Origin: Comamonas sp. lk
GTDB lineage: Bacteria > Pseudomonadota > Gammaproteobacteria > Burkholderiales > Burkholderiaceae_C
Assembly: GCA_945860595.1 (NCBI GenBank)
Contig: CAMAQV010000021.1
Coordinates: forward strand, 1 to 49,266
Direction of reading: 5' to 3'
DNA length: 49,266 nt
The position numbers and the translations under genes are program-made. The notes under the pieces are model-generated. The model saw only the letters and a program-made list of their open reading frames with translations. It ran no database searches and was not told the DNA's origin. Positions 1 through 8,352 of this stretch are shown one piece after another (positions within the stretch are counted from its first letter, which is position 1; the number at the start of each line of letters is the position of its first letter).

Positions 1-413
1 TGCGCCAGCGCGATGGCGTTGAAGTCGCCGGTGAAGTGCAGGTTGATGTCTTCCATGGGCACGACCTGGGCGTAGCCGCCGCCCGCTGCGCCGCCTTTCA
101 TGCCAAAGACGGGGCCCAGCGAGGGTTCGCGCAGGGCGATGACGGTGCGCTTGCCGATGCGGTTGAGTGCATCGCCCAGGCCTACGGTGGTGGTGGTTTT
201 GCCTTCACCGGCCGGGGTGGGGCTGATGGCGGTAACCAGGATGAGTTTGCCGTTGGGGCCGGTTTGTTTGTTCAGCCAGCTCAGGTCGATCTTGGCTTTG
301 TAGTGGCCGTAGGGCTCCAGCGCCTCCAGCGGAATGTGCAGGCGCTCTTGCGCCATCTGCATGATGGGCTTGAGCGTTGCCGCCTGGGCGATTTCAATGT
401 CGGATAAGGCCAT
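1..413 (-). CDS. fhs: Formate--tetrahydrofolate ligase, N-terminal part (cut by window edge)
   Basis: The first 137 residues of formyltetrahydrofolate synthetase, which joins formate to tetrahydrofolate using ATP in cytosolic one-carbon metabolism. The visible N-terminus starts [10 protein letters not shown] and carries the family P-loop [10 protein letters not shown] at about residues 66-75, followed by the conserved stretches around [11 protein letters not shown] and [12 protein letters not shown]. The full protein is normally about 560 residues, so some three quarters lies outside the window. The ATG at 411-413 is preceded on the minus strand by AGGAG six bases upstream, which supports this start. 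The gene is separated by 270 bases from the upstream M16 peptidase on the same strand, so it probably has its own promoter. Confidence 0.93.
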   Translation of the reverse strand, partial: MALSDIEIAQAATLKPIMQMAQERLHIPLEALEPYGHYKAKIDLSWLNKQTGPNGKLILVTAISPTPAGEGKTTTTVGLGDALNRIGKRTVIALREPSLGPVFGMKGGAAGGGYAQVVPMEDINLHFTGDFNAIALA

Positions 414-683
414 GGGGTCTCCTGTTGTTGGTATTCGGTAGCAATGCGGTCCCACGCCGTGACGTGAAAGCGTGGCATCTTAGGGGCTGTCCGCCGGACA
501 AGACCCCGGGCGCGGGGCATGGGCGCAATTGCTTGCTTTGACATCGCCAAACCGCCCGCAACCTGCAGCTGCGCAGCATACGTGCAGCACGCCGGACACG
601 CCATCGCACGGACGATCCGCTGCCGCAGCAGAAAAGGCGCATGTCGCGCGTGGGATATGCCGGATCAAGGCCTCAGCGCCCGA
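414..683. other. Intergenic region and probable fhs leader
   Basis: This 270-base gap between the M16 peptidase stop and the fhs start holds no convincing gene; the short open frames here lack ribosome sites and family features. It contains several inverted repeats. The best is a stem-loop at 483-507, with a GTCCG/CGGAC stem around one base inside GGGG/CCCC. A CCACGC/GCGTGG pair lies at 452-457 and 470-475, and a GCTGC/GCAGC pair at 619-629. None is followed by a T-run in the minus-strand direction, so they look like leader structures rather than terminators. No promoter hexamers stand out. Confidence 0.4.
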
Positions 684-3455
684 TCACGGATTTGCAACTC
701 CGGGTGCAACTGATTGAATCCCGGACTTGGCAAAGTCCCCTGCATAAACCTGCAGCAGGCGGTCGGGTCGCAGATGGCGGCGCAGGGCGGCGTTCACCGT
801 GTCCAGGCTGACTGCTTCGATCGCGGTGTCCAGCGCGGCGCTAAAGGCCATGGTGCGTCCGGTGGCGATCTGGCCGAGCAGGGCGGACGCCAGCGAGCCG
901 TCCTGGGCTCGGCTGAGCTTGCGCTGCTCCAGCAGGGATTTTTTGGCATCGGCCATCTCGTCTGCTGTGATGCCCTGCGTCAACAGACGCACCAGCTCTT
1001 CTTCCACCCCCCGGCGCAAAACCGGCAGCTTGTCAGGCGCATACAGGGCATACAAACGCCACATGGCCACCGGCTCAAAACTTCCCACCGACAAACTGCT
1101 GCCCGCGCCATAACTGATGCCGTCCTGCTGGCGCAGCCGCTCAGACAGGCGCGACTTGGAGCCGCCGCCCAGCACCTCATCGGCCAGGATCAAAGGCACA
1201 AAATCGGGGCTGTCATCGCGCAACGCCAACGGCAGCGCCGCCAGATAAAACGCGTTGGCTTTGTCCGGCGCTTGCAACAGCAGCGTGTTGGGCCGCTCGG
1301 GGCGCTGCAAACTGGGCAAGCGCTCGTAGCGCGTCGCGCTCTTCCAGTCACCCAGCAGGGCTGCGATCTGATCCTGCAGCGCCTGCGCATCAAAGTCGCC
1401 CACCACCGCCAATTCTGCGTGGTCCGCACCATAGAAGTTGGCGTGGAAGCGCTTGACATCATCCAGGGTGGTGGCGCGCAGTTCGGCCAGGGCGTCGTCC
1501 ACCGTTTGCGAGGCGCGCACATCGCCAGGGGGGTAGACATCCATGGCCTGGGCCACCGCCTGCCGTGCCATGGCGTTCGGGTCTTTGCGCCCGGCTTCCA
1601 GGCCACTGGCGTTTTCCTGCACCGCGCGGGCGAATTCATCGGGCGCAAACCGCGGCTGGCGCAGTACATCGCGCACCAGTTCAAGCACCTGGGGCAGGTG
1701 CTTTCGCCGGGTCTCAAACCGCAGCATCACCTGCTGCCCGCTGCCCGACACGGACATCTGGGTGTTGAGCCGCTCCAGCAATGACGCCAATTCGGCGCGG
1801 CTGTACGCACCAGTGCCGCGCATCAGCAGATCGGCGACCAAATCGGAGGCTGCGGACTGGCCCATCAGGCTGGCGGCGTCGCCCATGTTGAGCCGCAGTT
1901 GACCGATGACGGTCGCGCCCCGGTTCTTCTTGGGCAACAGCGCCAGTTGCATGCCGCTGGCTAAGGTGATGCGGCGGGTGCGCTGCTCAATGTTGGCCGG
2001 GCTGGCGTCAAAAGCCTCACCCTCTTCCAGCGCGGCGCGACCCTTGTAGCTGAGCAAGGTCTGGTCCAGGTCTACCGGGGTAGGCACGGTGGCGCGCTGC
2101 GGTTGGAACGTGGGAATGAATTCGCCCCAGGTCGCGTTGCTGTCTTTGAAGTAGTTTTCCGCCACCCGCTGCACGTCTTCCAGTTGCAAGGCCTCGATCC
2201 GGTCGCGTGCCAAAAAGAACAGGCGCCAGTCGCCGTTGGCAATCGAGTCCGTCAGGCGCAGCGCCAGCGACTGCGGGCTGTTCATGGTGCTCTCGATATC
2301 GGCCAGCATGGCTGTTTTGGCGCGCGCCAGTTCGGCTGCGCTAATTGGTTGCTGCGCCAGGTTTTCCAGCTGCGTGCGCAAGGTTTTGCGTGCAGTTGCG
2401 GCGGGCTGTTCTTTGCCCAGCTCGGTCATGAAGATGATGTAGCCGGCCTCAGCCAGCGCAAAGTTCCAGGGCCCAACCGAGACCGCTTGTCCGCCTTCGA
2501 CCAGTGCTTTGTGCAAACGCCCGTTGGGGGTGTCACCCATGATCTCGGACAGCGCGGCAATCGCTGCGGCATCCGGGTGGCTGGCGGGTGCTGTGTGGTA
2601 CAGCAAACCGAGCAGGGGCGTATCGCCGACCCGGTTCACGCGCACCTCGCGCGCACCGTCCTGGGGCGGGTCCCGCGTGTATGCGGGTAACAGGATGCGG
2701 GTGGGCCGGGGTATTGCGCCAAACGTCGACTCCACCAGCGCCAGCGTGCGGTCGCGGTCAAACTTGCCCGCCACCACGAGCACGGCGTTATCCGGTTGGT
2801 AGTAGCGGCGGTAAAACGCTTGCAGGTTTTCAATGCGCACGTTTTCCACGTCGGTGCGCGCGCCAATGGTGGATTTGCCGTAGTTGTGCCAATCAAAAGC
2901 CGCTGCTGCCATGCGCTGCCAGAGCACCCGGCTGGCGCTGTTCTCGCCCGACTCCATCTCGTTGCGCACCACGCTGAACTCGGTTTGCAAATCGCTTTGC
3001 GCGATGCGGCTGTTGACCATGCGGTCGGCTTCCATCTCCAGGGCCCAACGCAGGTTGTCATCGCTGGCACTGAAGCTCTCAAAGTAGTTGGTGCGGTCGT
3101 ACGAGGTGGTGCCGTTAAAGCGCATGCCACGTCGATTGAGCTCCTGCATGATGTTGCCGCGCGTGGCCGTACCCTTGAAGACCAGGTGCTCCAGCAAATG
3201 CGCCATCCCGGTCTCGCCGTAGTTTTCGTGACGGCTGCCGACCCGGTAAGTCACATTGACCGTGATGGTCGGTTTGGAGGCATCGGGTGCCAGCAGAACC
3301 CGCAAACCGTTGGGCAAGCGGTATTCGCTGATGCCTTCGACCTCGGTGAAAAACTGCGCGCCACCGGGCGATGCGGCGAGGGTCTGCGCCTGTACCAACA
3401 CCGCCACCGCCAGCAAGACCAGGGCGCGCAAGCACCCTTGCACAGTTTTACGCAT
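684..3455 (-). CDS. M16 family zinc metallopeptidase (two-domain, exported)
   Basis: A 923-residue pitrilysin/insulinase-type peptidase. The ATG at 3455 gives a hydrophobic signal-like N-terminus (about residues 8-28, MRKTVQGCLRALVLLAVAV), whereas the open frame upstream runs into the preceding gene, so 3455 is preferred. The zinc motif HLLEH (HxxEH) is at residues 86-90, with the downstream NEME stretch likely giving the third ligand. The protein has two M16-like halves; only the first has the zinc motif, as is usual when the second half is a non-catalytic partner domain. Secretion to the periplasm is inferred. Its start overlaps the end of the ABC transporter gene by 8 bases, implying translational coupling. 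Substrate unknown. Confidence 0.88.
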   Translation of the reverse strand: MRKTVQGCLRALVLLAVAVLVQAQTLAASPGGAQFFTEVEGISEYRLPNGLRVLLAPDASKPTITVNVTYRVGSRHENYGETGMAHLLEHLVFKGTATRGNIMQELNRRGMRFNGTTSYDRTNYFESFSASDDNLRWALEMEADRMVNSRIAQSDLQTEFSVVRNEMESGENSASRVLWQRMAAAAFDWHNYGKSTIGARTDVENVRIENLQAFYRRYYQPDNAVLVVAGKFDRDRTLALVESTFGAIPRPTRILLPAYTRDPPQDGAREVRVNRVGDTPLLGLLYHTAPASHPDAAAIAALSEIMGDTPNGRLHKALVEGGQAVSVGPWNFALAEAGYIIFMTELGKEQPAATARKTLRTQLENLAQQPISAAELARAKTAMLADIESTMNSPQSLALRLTDSIANGDWRLFFLARDRIEALQLEDVQRVAENYFKDSNATWGEFIPTFQPQRATVPTPVDLDQTLLSYKGRAALEEGEAFDASPANIEQRTRRITLASGMQLALLPKKNRGATVIGQLRLNMGDAASLMGQSAASDLVADLLMRGTGAYSRAELASLLERLNTQMSVSGSGQQVMLRFETRRKHLPQVLELVRDVLRQPRFAPDEFARAVQENASGLEAGRKDPNAMARQAVAQAMDVYPPGDVRASQTVDDALAELRATTLDDVKRFHANFYGADHAELAVVGDFDAQALQDQIAALLGDWKSATRYERLPSLQRPERPNTLLLQAPDKANAFYLAALPLALRDDSPDFVPLILADEVLGGGSKSRLSERLRQQDGISYGAGSSLSVGSFEPVAMWRLYALYAPDKLPVLRRGVEEELVRLLTQGITADEMADAKKSLLEQRKLSRAQDGSLASALLGQIATGRTMAFSAALDTAIEAVSLDTVNAALRRHLRPDRLLQVYAGDFAKSGIQSVAPGVANP

Positions 3456-5346
3456 CACACATTTCTCCATCCAAATAAAGGGTTGCCGCGCGCGGGCTCG
3501 GTGGCAAGGCATCCGGTAAAAAGCCGCCCGACTGGTGCGCCCATAGCGCGCTGTAATGCCCGCCCAGGGCAAGTAATTGCTGGTGGGTCCCGGTCTCCAC
3601 GATCCGGCCCGCATCGAGCACGATCAGGCGGTCCAGCCGGGCAATGGTGGAACGGCGGTGGGCGATGGCAATCACCGTTTTACCGTCCATCAAACCGAGC
3701 AGCTGCTCCTGAATCGCCAACTCCACTTCGCTGTCGAGCGCGGAGGTGGCCTCATCCAGAATCAAGATCGGCGCGTCTTTCAGAATCACGCGGGCAATGG
3801 CAATACGCTGGCGCTGCCCGCCGGAGAGTTTCACGCCGCGCTCCCCCACATGGGCATGCAGGCCCTCGCGCCCCTGCCAGTCGCGCAGCCCTTGGATAAA
3901 TTCAAAAGCCTGCGCCTTACGCGCCGCCGCCTCCACCTGCGCATCGCTGGCTTCTGGCCGGCCGTAGCGGATGTTGGCGGCAATCGAGCGGTGCAGCAGC
4001 GAGGTGTCCTGCGTCACCATGCCGATGCTGGCGCGCACACTCTCCTGCGTGGCCAGCGCAATGTCCTGCCCGTCAATCAGAATGCGCCCGCTCACCGGGT
4101 CAAAAAAGCGCAGCAGCAAATGCGCCAGTGTCGACTTGCCAGCTCCCGAACGCCCGATCAAGCCCACCCTCTCGCCCGGGCGGATCAGCAGGCCAATATC
4201 GCGCAGCACAGGACGTCCCGCGTCGTAGGCAAAACCCAGTTGATCAAACCGGATCTCCCCCTTGGGCACCGCCAAGGGCTGCGCCAGCGGGTGGTCTGCC
4301 ATGCGGTGGGGTACGGCAATCGATTCCATGCCCTCCTGCACCACACCGATATTCTCGAAAATTCCCGCCACCTCCCACGACACCCAGCCCGCGGCGGTGG
4401 TGATCTGCCAGGCCAGCGGCACCGCCATCGCAAACACCGCCACGTCCAAAGCTTGGGCCTGCCACAACCAGATACCCACGCCCGCAGTACCCACCAGCAG
4501 CATGGCGTTGAGCAGCCACAGCGCGGCGATGAATTGCGTGGTGACGCGCGAATGGCCAGCGATGGCGTCCTGGTGCGCCTGCAGCACGCCGCGCACATGG
4601 CGGTCTTCCGCACTGGGGCGGGCGAAGAGCTTGACCGTGAGAATGTTGGCGTAAATATCGACAATCGTCGCCACCACCTTGGAGCGCAGATGCGACGCGT
4701 TTTTGGACCGGTCGCGCAGGCGCGGCACGAAGTAGCGCAAAAACAGCACATAACCGGCAAACCACGCCAGCGTGGGCACAGCGAGCCGCCAATCCGCCCG
4801 CCATAGCAAGACGATGGTGGTGATGCCATAGACCACGATGTACCAAACCGCCCGCACACCCGAGACCGCGCTCTCGCGCATGGCGTTGGCGGTTTGCATC
4901 ACGCGGTTGGAAATGCGGCCGGCGAAATCGTCCTGAAAAAACGGCCAACTCTGGCGCACCACATGCCAGTGGTTCTGCCAACGCACCTGGTTGGTAAAGC
5001 CCGGCATCACGGTGTTGAAGCGCAGCAGCGCATCCAACACCACCACCGCAGGGCGCAGCACCAGCATGAAAACGGCCATGGCGATCAACATGGGCACAGC
5101 CTGCGCCAGCGCCGCCTGCCGGTCCGCCGCTCCCAAAAAACCCACCAGCTTACCGATCAAGACCGGCGTCACCGTGTCGCTCAAAGCCACCAACAGGCAA
5201 CTGAACAACATGGCCACGAAAATGCCCCGGTTCTGGCCCACAAAGTACCCGTAAAAAGCCAGCAATCCAGTCGGCGGTGCACCCGGCGGCGGGGGCTCGG
5301 TGGCCTGAATGCGGGACTCAAAAAAACGGAACAGGCGGTCGAACAT
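3448..5346 (-). CDS. ABC exporter, fused membrane and ATPase domains
   Basis: A 632-residue half-transporter of the MsbA/multidrug exporter type. The N-terminal 330 or so residues hold about six membrane segments. The C-terminal nucleotide-binding domain shows Walker A GRSGAGKST near residue 400, signature LSGGQRQR near 507, and Walker B ILILDEATSALD near 530 followed by the H-loop in AIAHRRST. It would work as a dimer in the inner membrane. The substrate cannot be read from the sequence. The stop codon overlaps the start of the downstream M16 peptidase, so the two are probably co-expressed; export of a peptide or processed product is only a guess. The N-terminal proline-rich stretch (EPPPPGAPP) is unremarkable. 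Confidence 0.9.
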   Translation of the reverse strand: MFDRLFRFFESRIQATEPPPPGAPPTGLLAFYGYFVGQNRGIFVAMLFSCLLVALSDTVTPVLIGKLVGFLGAADRQAALAQAVPMLIAMAVFMLVLRPAVVVLDALLRFNTVMPGFTNQVRWQNHWHVVRQSWPFFQDDFAGRISNRVMQTANAMRESAVSGVRAVWYIVVYGITTIVLLWRADWRLAVPTLAWFAGYVLFLRYFVPRLRDRSKNASHLRSKVVATIVDIYANILTVKLFARPSAEDRHVRGVLQAHQDAIAGHSRVTTQFIAALWLLNAMLLVGTAGVGIWLWQAQALDVAVFAMAVPLAWQITTAAGWVSWEVAGIFENIGVVQEGMESIAVPHRMADHPLAQPLAVPKGEIRFDQLGFAYDAGRPVLRDIGLLIRPGERVGLIGRSGAGKSTLAHLLLRFFDPVSGRILIDGQDIALATQESVRASIGMVTQDTSLLHRSIAANIRYGRPEASDAQVEAAARKAQAFEFIQGLRDWQGREGLHAHVGERGVKLSGGQRQRIAIARVILKDAPILILDEATSALDSEVELAIQEQLLGLMDGKTVIAIAHRRSTIARLDRLIVLDAGRIVETGTHQQLLALGGHYSALWAHQSGGFLPDALPPSPRAATLYLDGEMCDA

Positions 5347-5357
5347 CGTCCAACTAT

Positions 5358-5371
5358 AGGGGTTTACCCCT
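5358..5371. promoter_or_regulatory. Short palindrome upstream of ABC exporter gene
   Basis: AGGGGTTTACCCCT, with AGGGGT/ACCCCT arms around TT, sits 12 bases upstream of the exporter ATG at 5346, in the 64-base gap after the flavoprotein gene. It could be an operator or a small leader hairpin. It has no following T-run, so it is not a convincing terminator. Function is not known. Confidence 0.25.
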
Positions 5372-5410
5372 CATGGCGAACGGTGCAGGGCTTTGATCTT
5401 TTCCGACCGA

Positions 5411-6628
5411 CTACCCCGGTGCGGCCACCCCATTGCCCAGCAAATACGCCATCAAGTCCTGGACCGGGCGGATCTCCGCGCCGAAGGGCAGCGCCGCAGC
5501 GCCCCGGAAGAACAGGCCTTTATCGACCTCGCCGGATAAGGCGTGTCCCAATTGCTTGTCGATGCAGAACTGGCCCATGGCCGCCGTGCCGTCGCGCAGG
5601 CCACAGTGCGCCAGACAGTCGAAGGACATATTGCATTTCTTCTTTTTGTGCGCCACGTTTTTCAGCTTGTCTTCCAGCAGGATGTAGCGCGCCAGCCAGG
5701 GCGTGCGCACCGCGCGGGCGGGAAGCCCTGCGGCACTGATGAACTCGACCATATCGGAGGGTTTGGCGCGGGCCAGCACCTGCTTGAAGTTCGGGTGCGC
5801 ATCGCATTCTTCGGTGACCGCAAACGCAGTGCCCAGTTGCACCGCCTGCACGCCCAGCGTCTGAAGCCGGGCAATATCAGCGTGGCAGTTGATACCGCCT
5901 GCCGCTATCAAAGGGATGCGTCCCTCGATGCCCATGGTCTTAAAAAATTCCAGCACCAAGGGCACCGCCACCTCAAAATCAAAGCGCGTGTCCTGGATAT
6001 CGGCAATGCGCGCCGCTCCCAAATGCCCGCCGGCCAGGCGCGGGTGCTCCAGGATGATGGCGTCGGGCAAGCGCCCTTTTTTCTCCCACTTCTTCACCAC
6101 CAGCTGCACGCCGCGCGCGTCCGACAGAATGGGAATCAGCGCCACATCGGGGAAGCCGGTGGCCAGTTCAGGCAGGTCCAGCGGCAAACCGGCCCCCACC
6201 ACCAGCGCCTGCGCGCCACTTTCCAGCGACTGGCGCACATGGTCGGTGTAGCCGCTGATCGCCTTCATCACGTTCACTGCCACCACGCCCCGCCCCCCAG
6301 CCAGGGCCAGCGCCTTTTTGATCTCGCGGTCCAACGCCACCAGATTGGCAGCGTTGATGGTGTCGCCCGCGTCCGGCTCTTTGTCCAAGTGACCGGTCTG
6401 CGCCATCAGGTCCGGGTGCAGCCGCCGCAAGTCCACCGAGGAAAGCGTACCCATCGCCCCCAGCGCCGCCACGGTCCCCGCCAGCCGCCCAGCCGACACG
6501 CCCACACCCATGCCACCCTGCACCACCGGCAACAACTCCCTACCCCTCAGGTCCCAAGTCCGCAGGCCGCTGGCCCGCGTCAGATCCAGCAAATAGCCCG
6601 GCTTCGATAGCGCAACATCCATACACAT
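5411..6628 (-). CDS. Nitronate monooxygenase / NPD-family FMN flavoprotein
   Basis: A 405-residue TIM-barrel flavoprotein of the 2-nitropropane dioxygenase family, which oxidises alkyl nitronates such as propionate 3-nitronate; related members are enoyl-ACP reductases (FabK). FMN-binding features seen are PVVQGGMGVGVS (35-46), AGGHLG (199-204), IAAGGI (241-246) and VQLGTAFAVTEEC (263-275). The C-terminal part is unusual: four cysteines at 332, 338, 342 and 355 (C-x5-C-x3-C-x12-C) follow a KKKK stretch, and the chain is longer than the roughly 320-350 residues of many members. The start could be ATG 6628 or ATG 6622. Divergent from the J-domain cluster, with an FNR-type palindrome between them. 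The exact substrate is uncertain. Confidence 0.8.
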   Translation of the reverse strand: MCMDVALSKPGYLLDLTRASGLRTWDLRGRELLPVVQGGMGVGVSAGRLAGTVAALGAMGTLSSVDLRRLHPDLMAQTGHLDKEPDAGDTINAANLVALDREIKKALALAGGRGVVAVNVMKAISGYTDHVRQSLESGAQALVVGAGLPLDLPELATGFPDVALIPILSDARGVQLVVKKWEKKGRLPDAIILEHPRLAGGHLGAARIADIQDTRFDFEVAVPLVLEFFKTMGIEGRIPLIAAGGINCHADIARLQTLGVQAVQLGTAFAVTEECDAHPNFKQVLARAKPSDMVEFISAAGLPARAVRTPWLARYILLEDKLKNVAHKKKKCNMSFDCLAHCGLRDGTAAMGQFCIDKQLGHALSGEVDKGLFFRGAAALPFGAEIRPVQDLMAYLLGNGVAAPG

Positions 6629-6646
6629 CCCAACATAGGTCGGCGC

Positions 6647-6652
6647 ATGCTA
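6647..6652 (-). promoter_or_regulatory. Candidate -10 element for the flavoprotein gene
   Basis: Read on the minus strand this is TAGCAT (four of six matches to TATAAT). If the palindrome at 6675-6688 is centred at -41.5, this hexamer falls exactly at -12 to -7, with transcription starting near 6640, 12 bases before the ATG at 6628. The geometry is that of a class II FNR/CRP-dependent promoter. Inference from spacing only. Confidence 0.4.
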
Positions 6653-6674
6653 GGGACTTGGGGGCTGGGGGGTG

Positions 6675-6688
6675 TTGACCTAGGTCAA
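6675..6688. promoter_or_regulatory. FNR/CRP-family binding site (perfect palindrome)
   Basis: TTGACCTAGGTCAA is a perfect 14-bp palindrome of the form TTGA-N6-TCAA, the spacing used by FNR, Anr and Dnr regulators (consensus TTGAT-N4-ATCAA). It lies in the 84-base gap between the divergent flavoprotein and J-domain genes. Its centre, 6681.5, is well placed to activate the flavoprotein promoter. The left half, TTGACC, also resembles a -35 box for the J-domain gene, so binding could repress that side. Which regulator binds is unknown. Confidence 0.6.
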
Positions 6689-6712
6689 GTGCCCATACGG
6701 CAAAATGCTTCC

Positions 6713-7000
6713 ATGACTGACCACTACACCGCGCTGGGATTGCGCAGCGACGCTGCCTTGGCGGATGTGAAAAAGGCCTTCCGTCAGATGGCGGCGCTGT
6801 ACCACCCGGACCGCAACAGTGACCCCGATGCGCCTGCCCGCTTTCGTGCGGTGCAAGAGGCCTATGAGGTCTTGGCCGATGCCGACCGGCGGGCGGCGTA
6901 TGACGCCAACCGCAAGCGCAACCTGCTCGATAAGCCGCTGGAAACCGCCCAATCTATTTGGAATGCCTATTTCGATCCTTTGGTCGAAGCGGCCCCCTGA
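6713..7000 (+). CDS. Minimal J-domain (DnaJ-like) protein
   Basis: A 95-residue protein that is almost only a J-domain. DHYTALGLR opens helix I, the HPD motif needed to stimulate Hsp70 ATPase is at residues 31-33 (YHPDRN), and helices III-IV (ARFRAVQEAYEVLADADRRAAYD) are complete. A tail of about 25 residues follows; there is no G/F-rich region, zinc domain or substrate-binding domain. It therefore should act as a dedicated co-chaperone of DnaK or a paralogue, with client choice supplied by something else. ATG 6713 is chosen because the J-domain begins there; the longer frame upstream covers the regulatory site. It leads a tight four-gene cluster of otherwise unrecognised proteins. Confidence 0.85.
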   Translation: MTDHYTALGLRSDAALADVKKAFRQMAALYHPDRNSDPDAPARFRAVQEAYEVLADADRRAAYDANRKRNLLDKPLETAQSIWNAYFDPLVEAAP

Positions 7001-7026
7001 CTGCGCCTTTGCCGGCGTCCCCCTGT

Positions 7027-7584
7027 ATGCACCCTACCCCGTTTTTTTCTGACCTGCGCAAAGCCTATGAGGCCGAGCTGCACGACCTGAGCTTTGACTC
7101 TGACGGCAAGCATGTGCTGAAAAAGCACCTGGCCGAGCGCCGCAAGGAACTGCCTTTTCTGGTTCAGATGATGGCGGCTAGCCCGGAGATGGTCAGCGTG
7201 GTGTTCCACCAGGCATTTCGCTTCGTACGTCCCGAAGCCATGCACCAGCTGCTGGCCACCGAGTCCGAGTCTTTTCCCGCGTGGGACGCACTGGGCGCGG
7301 CGCTAGCGCTGGAGCCCTGGGCGCAGCCACTGGCTGATGCGGTGCTGAAGGAGGCGGAGGGCGAATGGCTGCTGGCCGTGGCCGCAGGCTTGGAGTTCAT
7401 GCACAGCCACCCCAGCGCGCGCCCCGCCCGCAGCGGCGATGACGACACCGACGGTGATAACGAAGACGCTGATAAGCCCGAGGGCGACGAGGAACCCGAA
7501 GACGCCGACGAGCGCGAAGCCCGCGAGCAAGAAGCGGCTGGCCAGGCCTGGATGGAGTCGCAGGGCTTTGACCGCAAAGAATAG
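7027..7584 (+). CDS. Unrecognised protein with acidic C-terminal tail
   Basis: A 185-residue soluble protein I cannot assign. Residues 1-130 look alpha-helical (FFSDLRKAYEAELHDLSF, KKHLAERRKELPFLVQMM). Residues 137-168 are extremely acidic, rich in D and E with few hydrophobics, probably disordered. There is no signal peptide or membrane segment. It starts 26 bases after the J-domain gene and ends 18 bases before the next gene, so it is very probably in the same transcript. The start ATG 7027 follows the end of the J-domain frame. Length, spacing and codon use support a real gene; function unknown. Confidence 0.75.
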   Translation: MHPTPFFSDLRKAYEAELHDLSFDSDGKHVLKKHLAERRKELPFLVQMMAASPEMVSVVFHQAFRFVRPEAMHQLLATESESFPAWDALGAALALEPWAQPLADAVLKEAEGEWLLAVAAGLEFMHSHPSARPARSGDDDTDGDNEDADKPEGDEEPEDADEREAREQEAAGQAWMESQGFDRKE

Positions 7585-7602
7585 ACAGACAAGGAGCCTA
7601 CC

Positions 7603-8352
7603 ATGAACCAACTCGCCCTGATTGCCAAAACCCAGGCCCTGATAGCCGCCGGTGACATCAGCGGCGCCGAGGCGGCGCTGTCGGAATTGGCCGACGCCGA
7701 GGGCGACGGCGCGCTGATGGTCGTGCTGGAGCAGCTGCCGCCCAAAGACGTGCTGGCGGTGATGCGCGAGTACGACGACTCCAAAGGCTCCATCATCAAC
7801 ATGATGGTCACGCCCGCGCAGTTTGCCCATGCGGTGGTGATCGAGAAGCAGTACAAAGACCTCACCCGCAGTCACTTGCGCGGCATGATGAATTCGGTGA
7901 TTTTTCGGGATAACGGCGCGCAGGCGGTGGAGTTTTTGACCGCAATTGGCGACTTGGAGGGCGGCAGCGAGGCGCTGGCGGATTACTTCACCGAGCGCTG
8001 GAGCCGCATCGAGGCCTTTGCCCGCAGCGGCCTGTTTGACACGGTCGAAGATGATGGCGAAGTGCTCAGCGAAGACGAACTCTACGCCAATACCTACGCC
8101 AAACCCCGCCTGGACGAAGACGAGGTCTGCGACCAGGACTGGATGCAAATGGCCTTCACCTTGCGCTACCAGTTGCCCGACCTGTTTATTGAAATGCTGC
8201 TGGTGCTGCGCGCCAAAGCGCGGGCCTTTGAACGCGGCATGGGCGAAGAATTTGAAGCATTGGAAGACGATGGCCGCGTCGAGACCAAAGACACCGACCG
8301 GGGCAAAGCCACGCCGGCCGCGCTCGAAGCCGACGAGGAATCTGCCATTTGA
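7603..8352 (+). CDS. Unrecognised helical protein, third gene of the J-domain cluster
   Basis: A 249-residue soluble protein of unknown family. The N-terminal 70 residues (MNQLALIAKTQALIAAGDIS, then GAEAALSELADAEGDGALM) look like short helical-hairpin repeats. The middle (INMMVTPAQFAHAVVIEKQY through RGMMNSVIFRD) is the most conserved-looking stretch, and the C-terminal third is acidic with several DED/DDG clusters. No catalytic motif is visible. An AAGGAG ribosome site ends shortly before the ATG at 7603. Its stop TGA overlaps the TTG start of the next gene by four bases, a sign of coupled translation. Confidence 0.78.
   Translation: MNQLALIAKTQALIAAGDISGAEAALSELADAEGDGALMVVLEQLPPKDVLAVMREYDDSKGSIINMMVTPAQFAHAVVIEKQYKDLTRSHLRGMMNSVIFRDNGAQAVEFLTAIGDLEGGSEALADYFTERWSRIEAFARSGLFDTVEDDGEVLSEDELYANTYAKPRLDEDEVCDQDWMQMAFTLRYQLPDLFIEMLLVLRAKARAFERGMGEEFEALEDDGRVETKDTDRGKATPAALEADEESAI

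Noticed and set aside
394..717. Several small frames in the fhs upstream gap
   Set aside because: Arginine/alanine-rich shadow translations in many frames, no ribosome site, no family signal.
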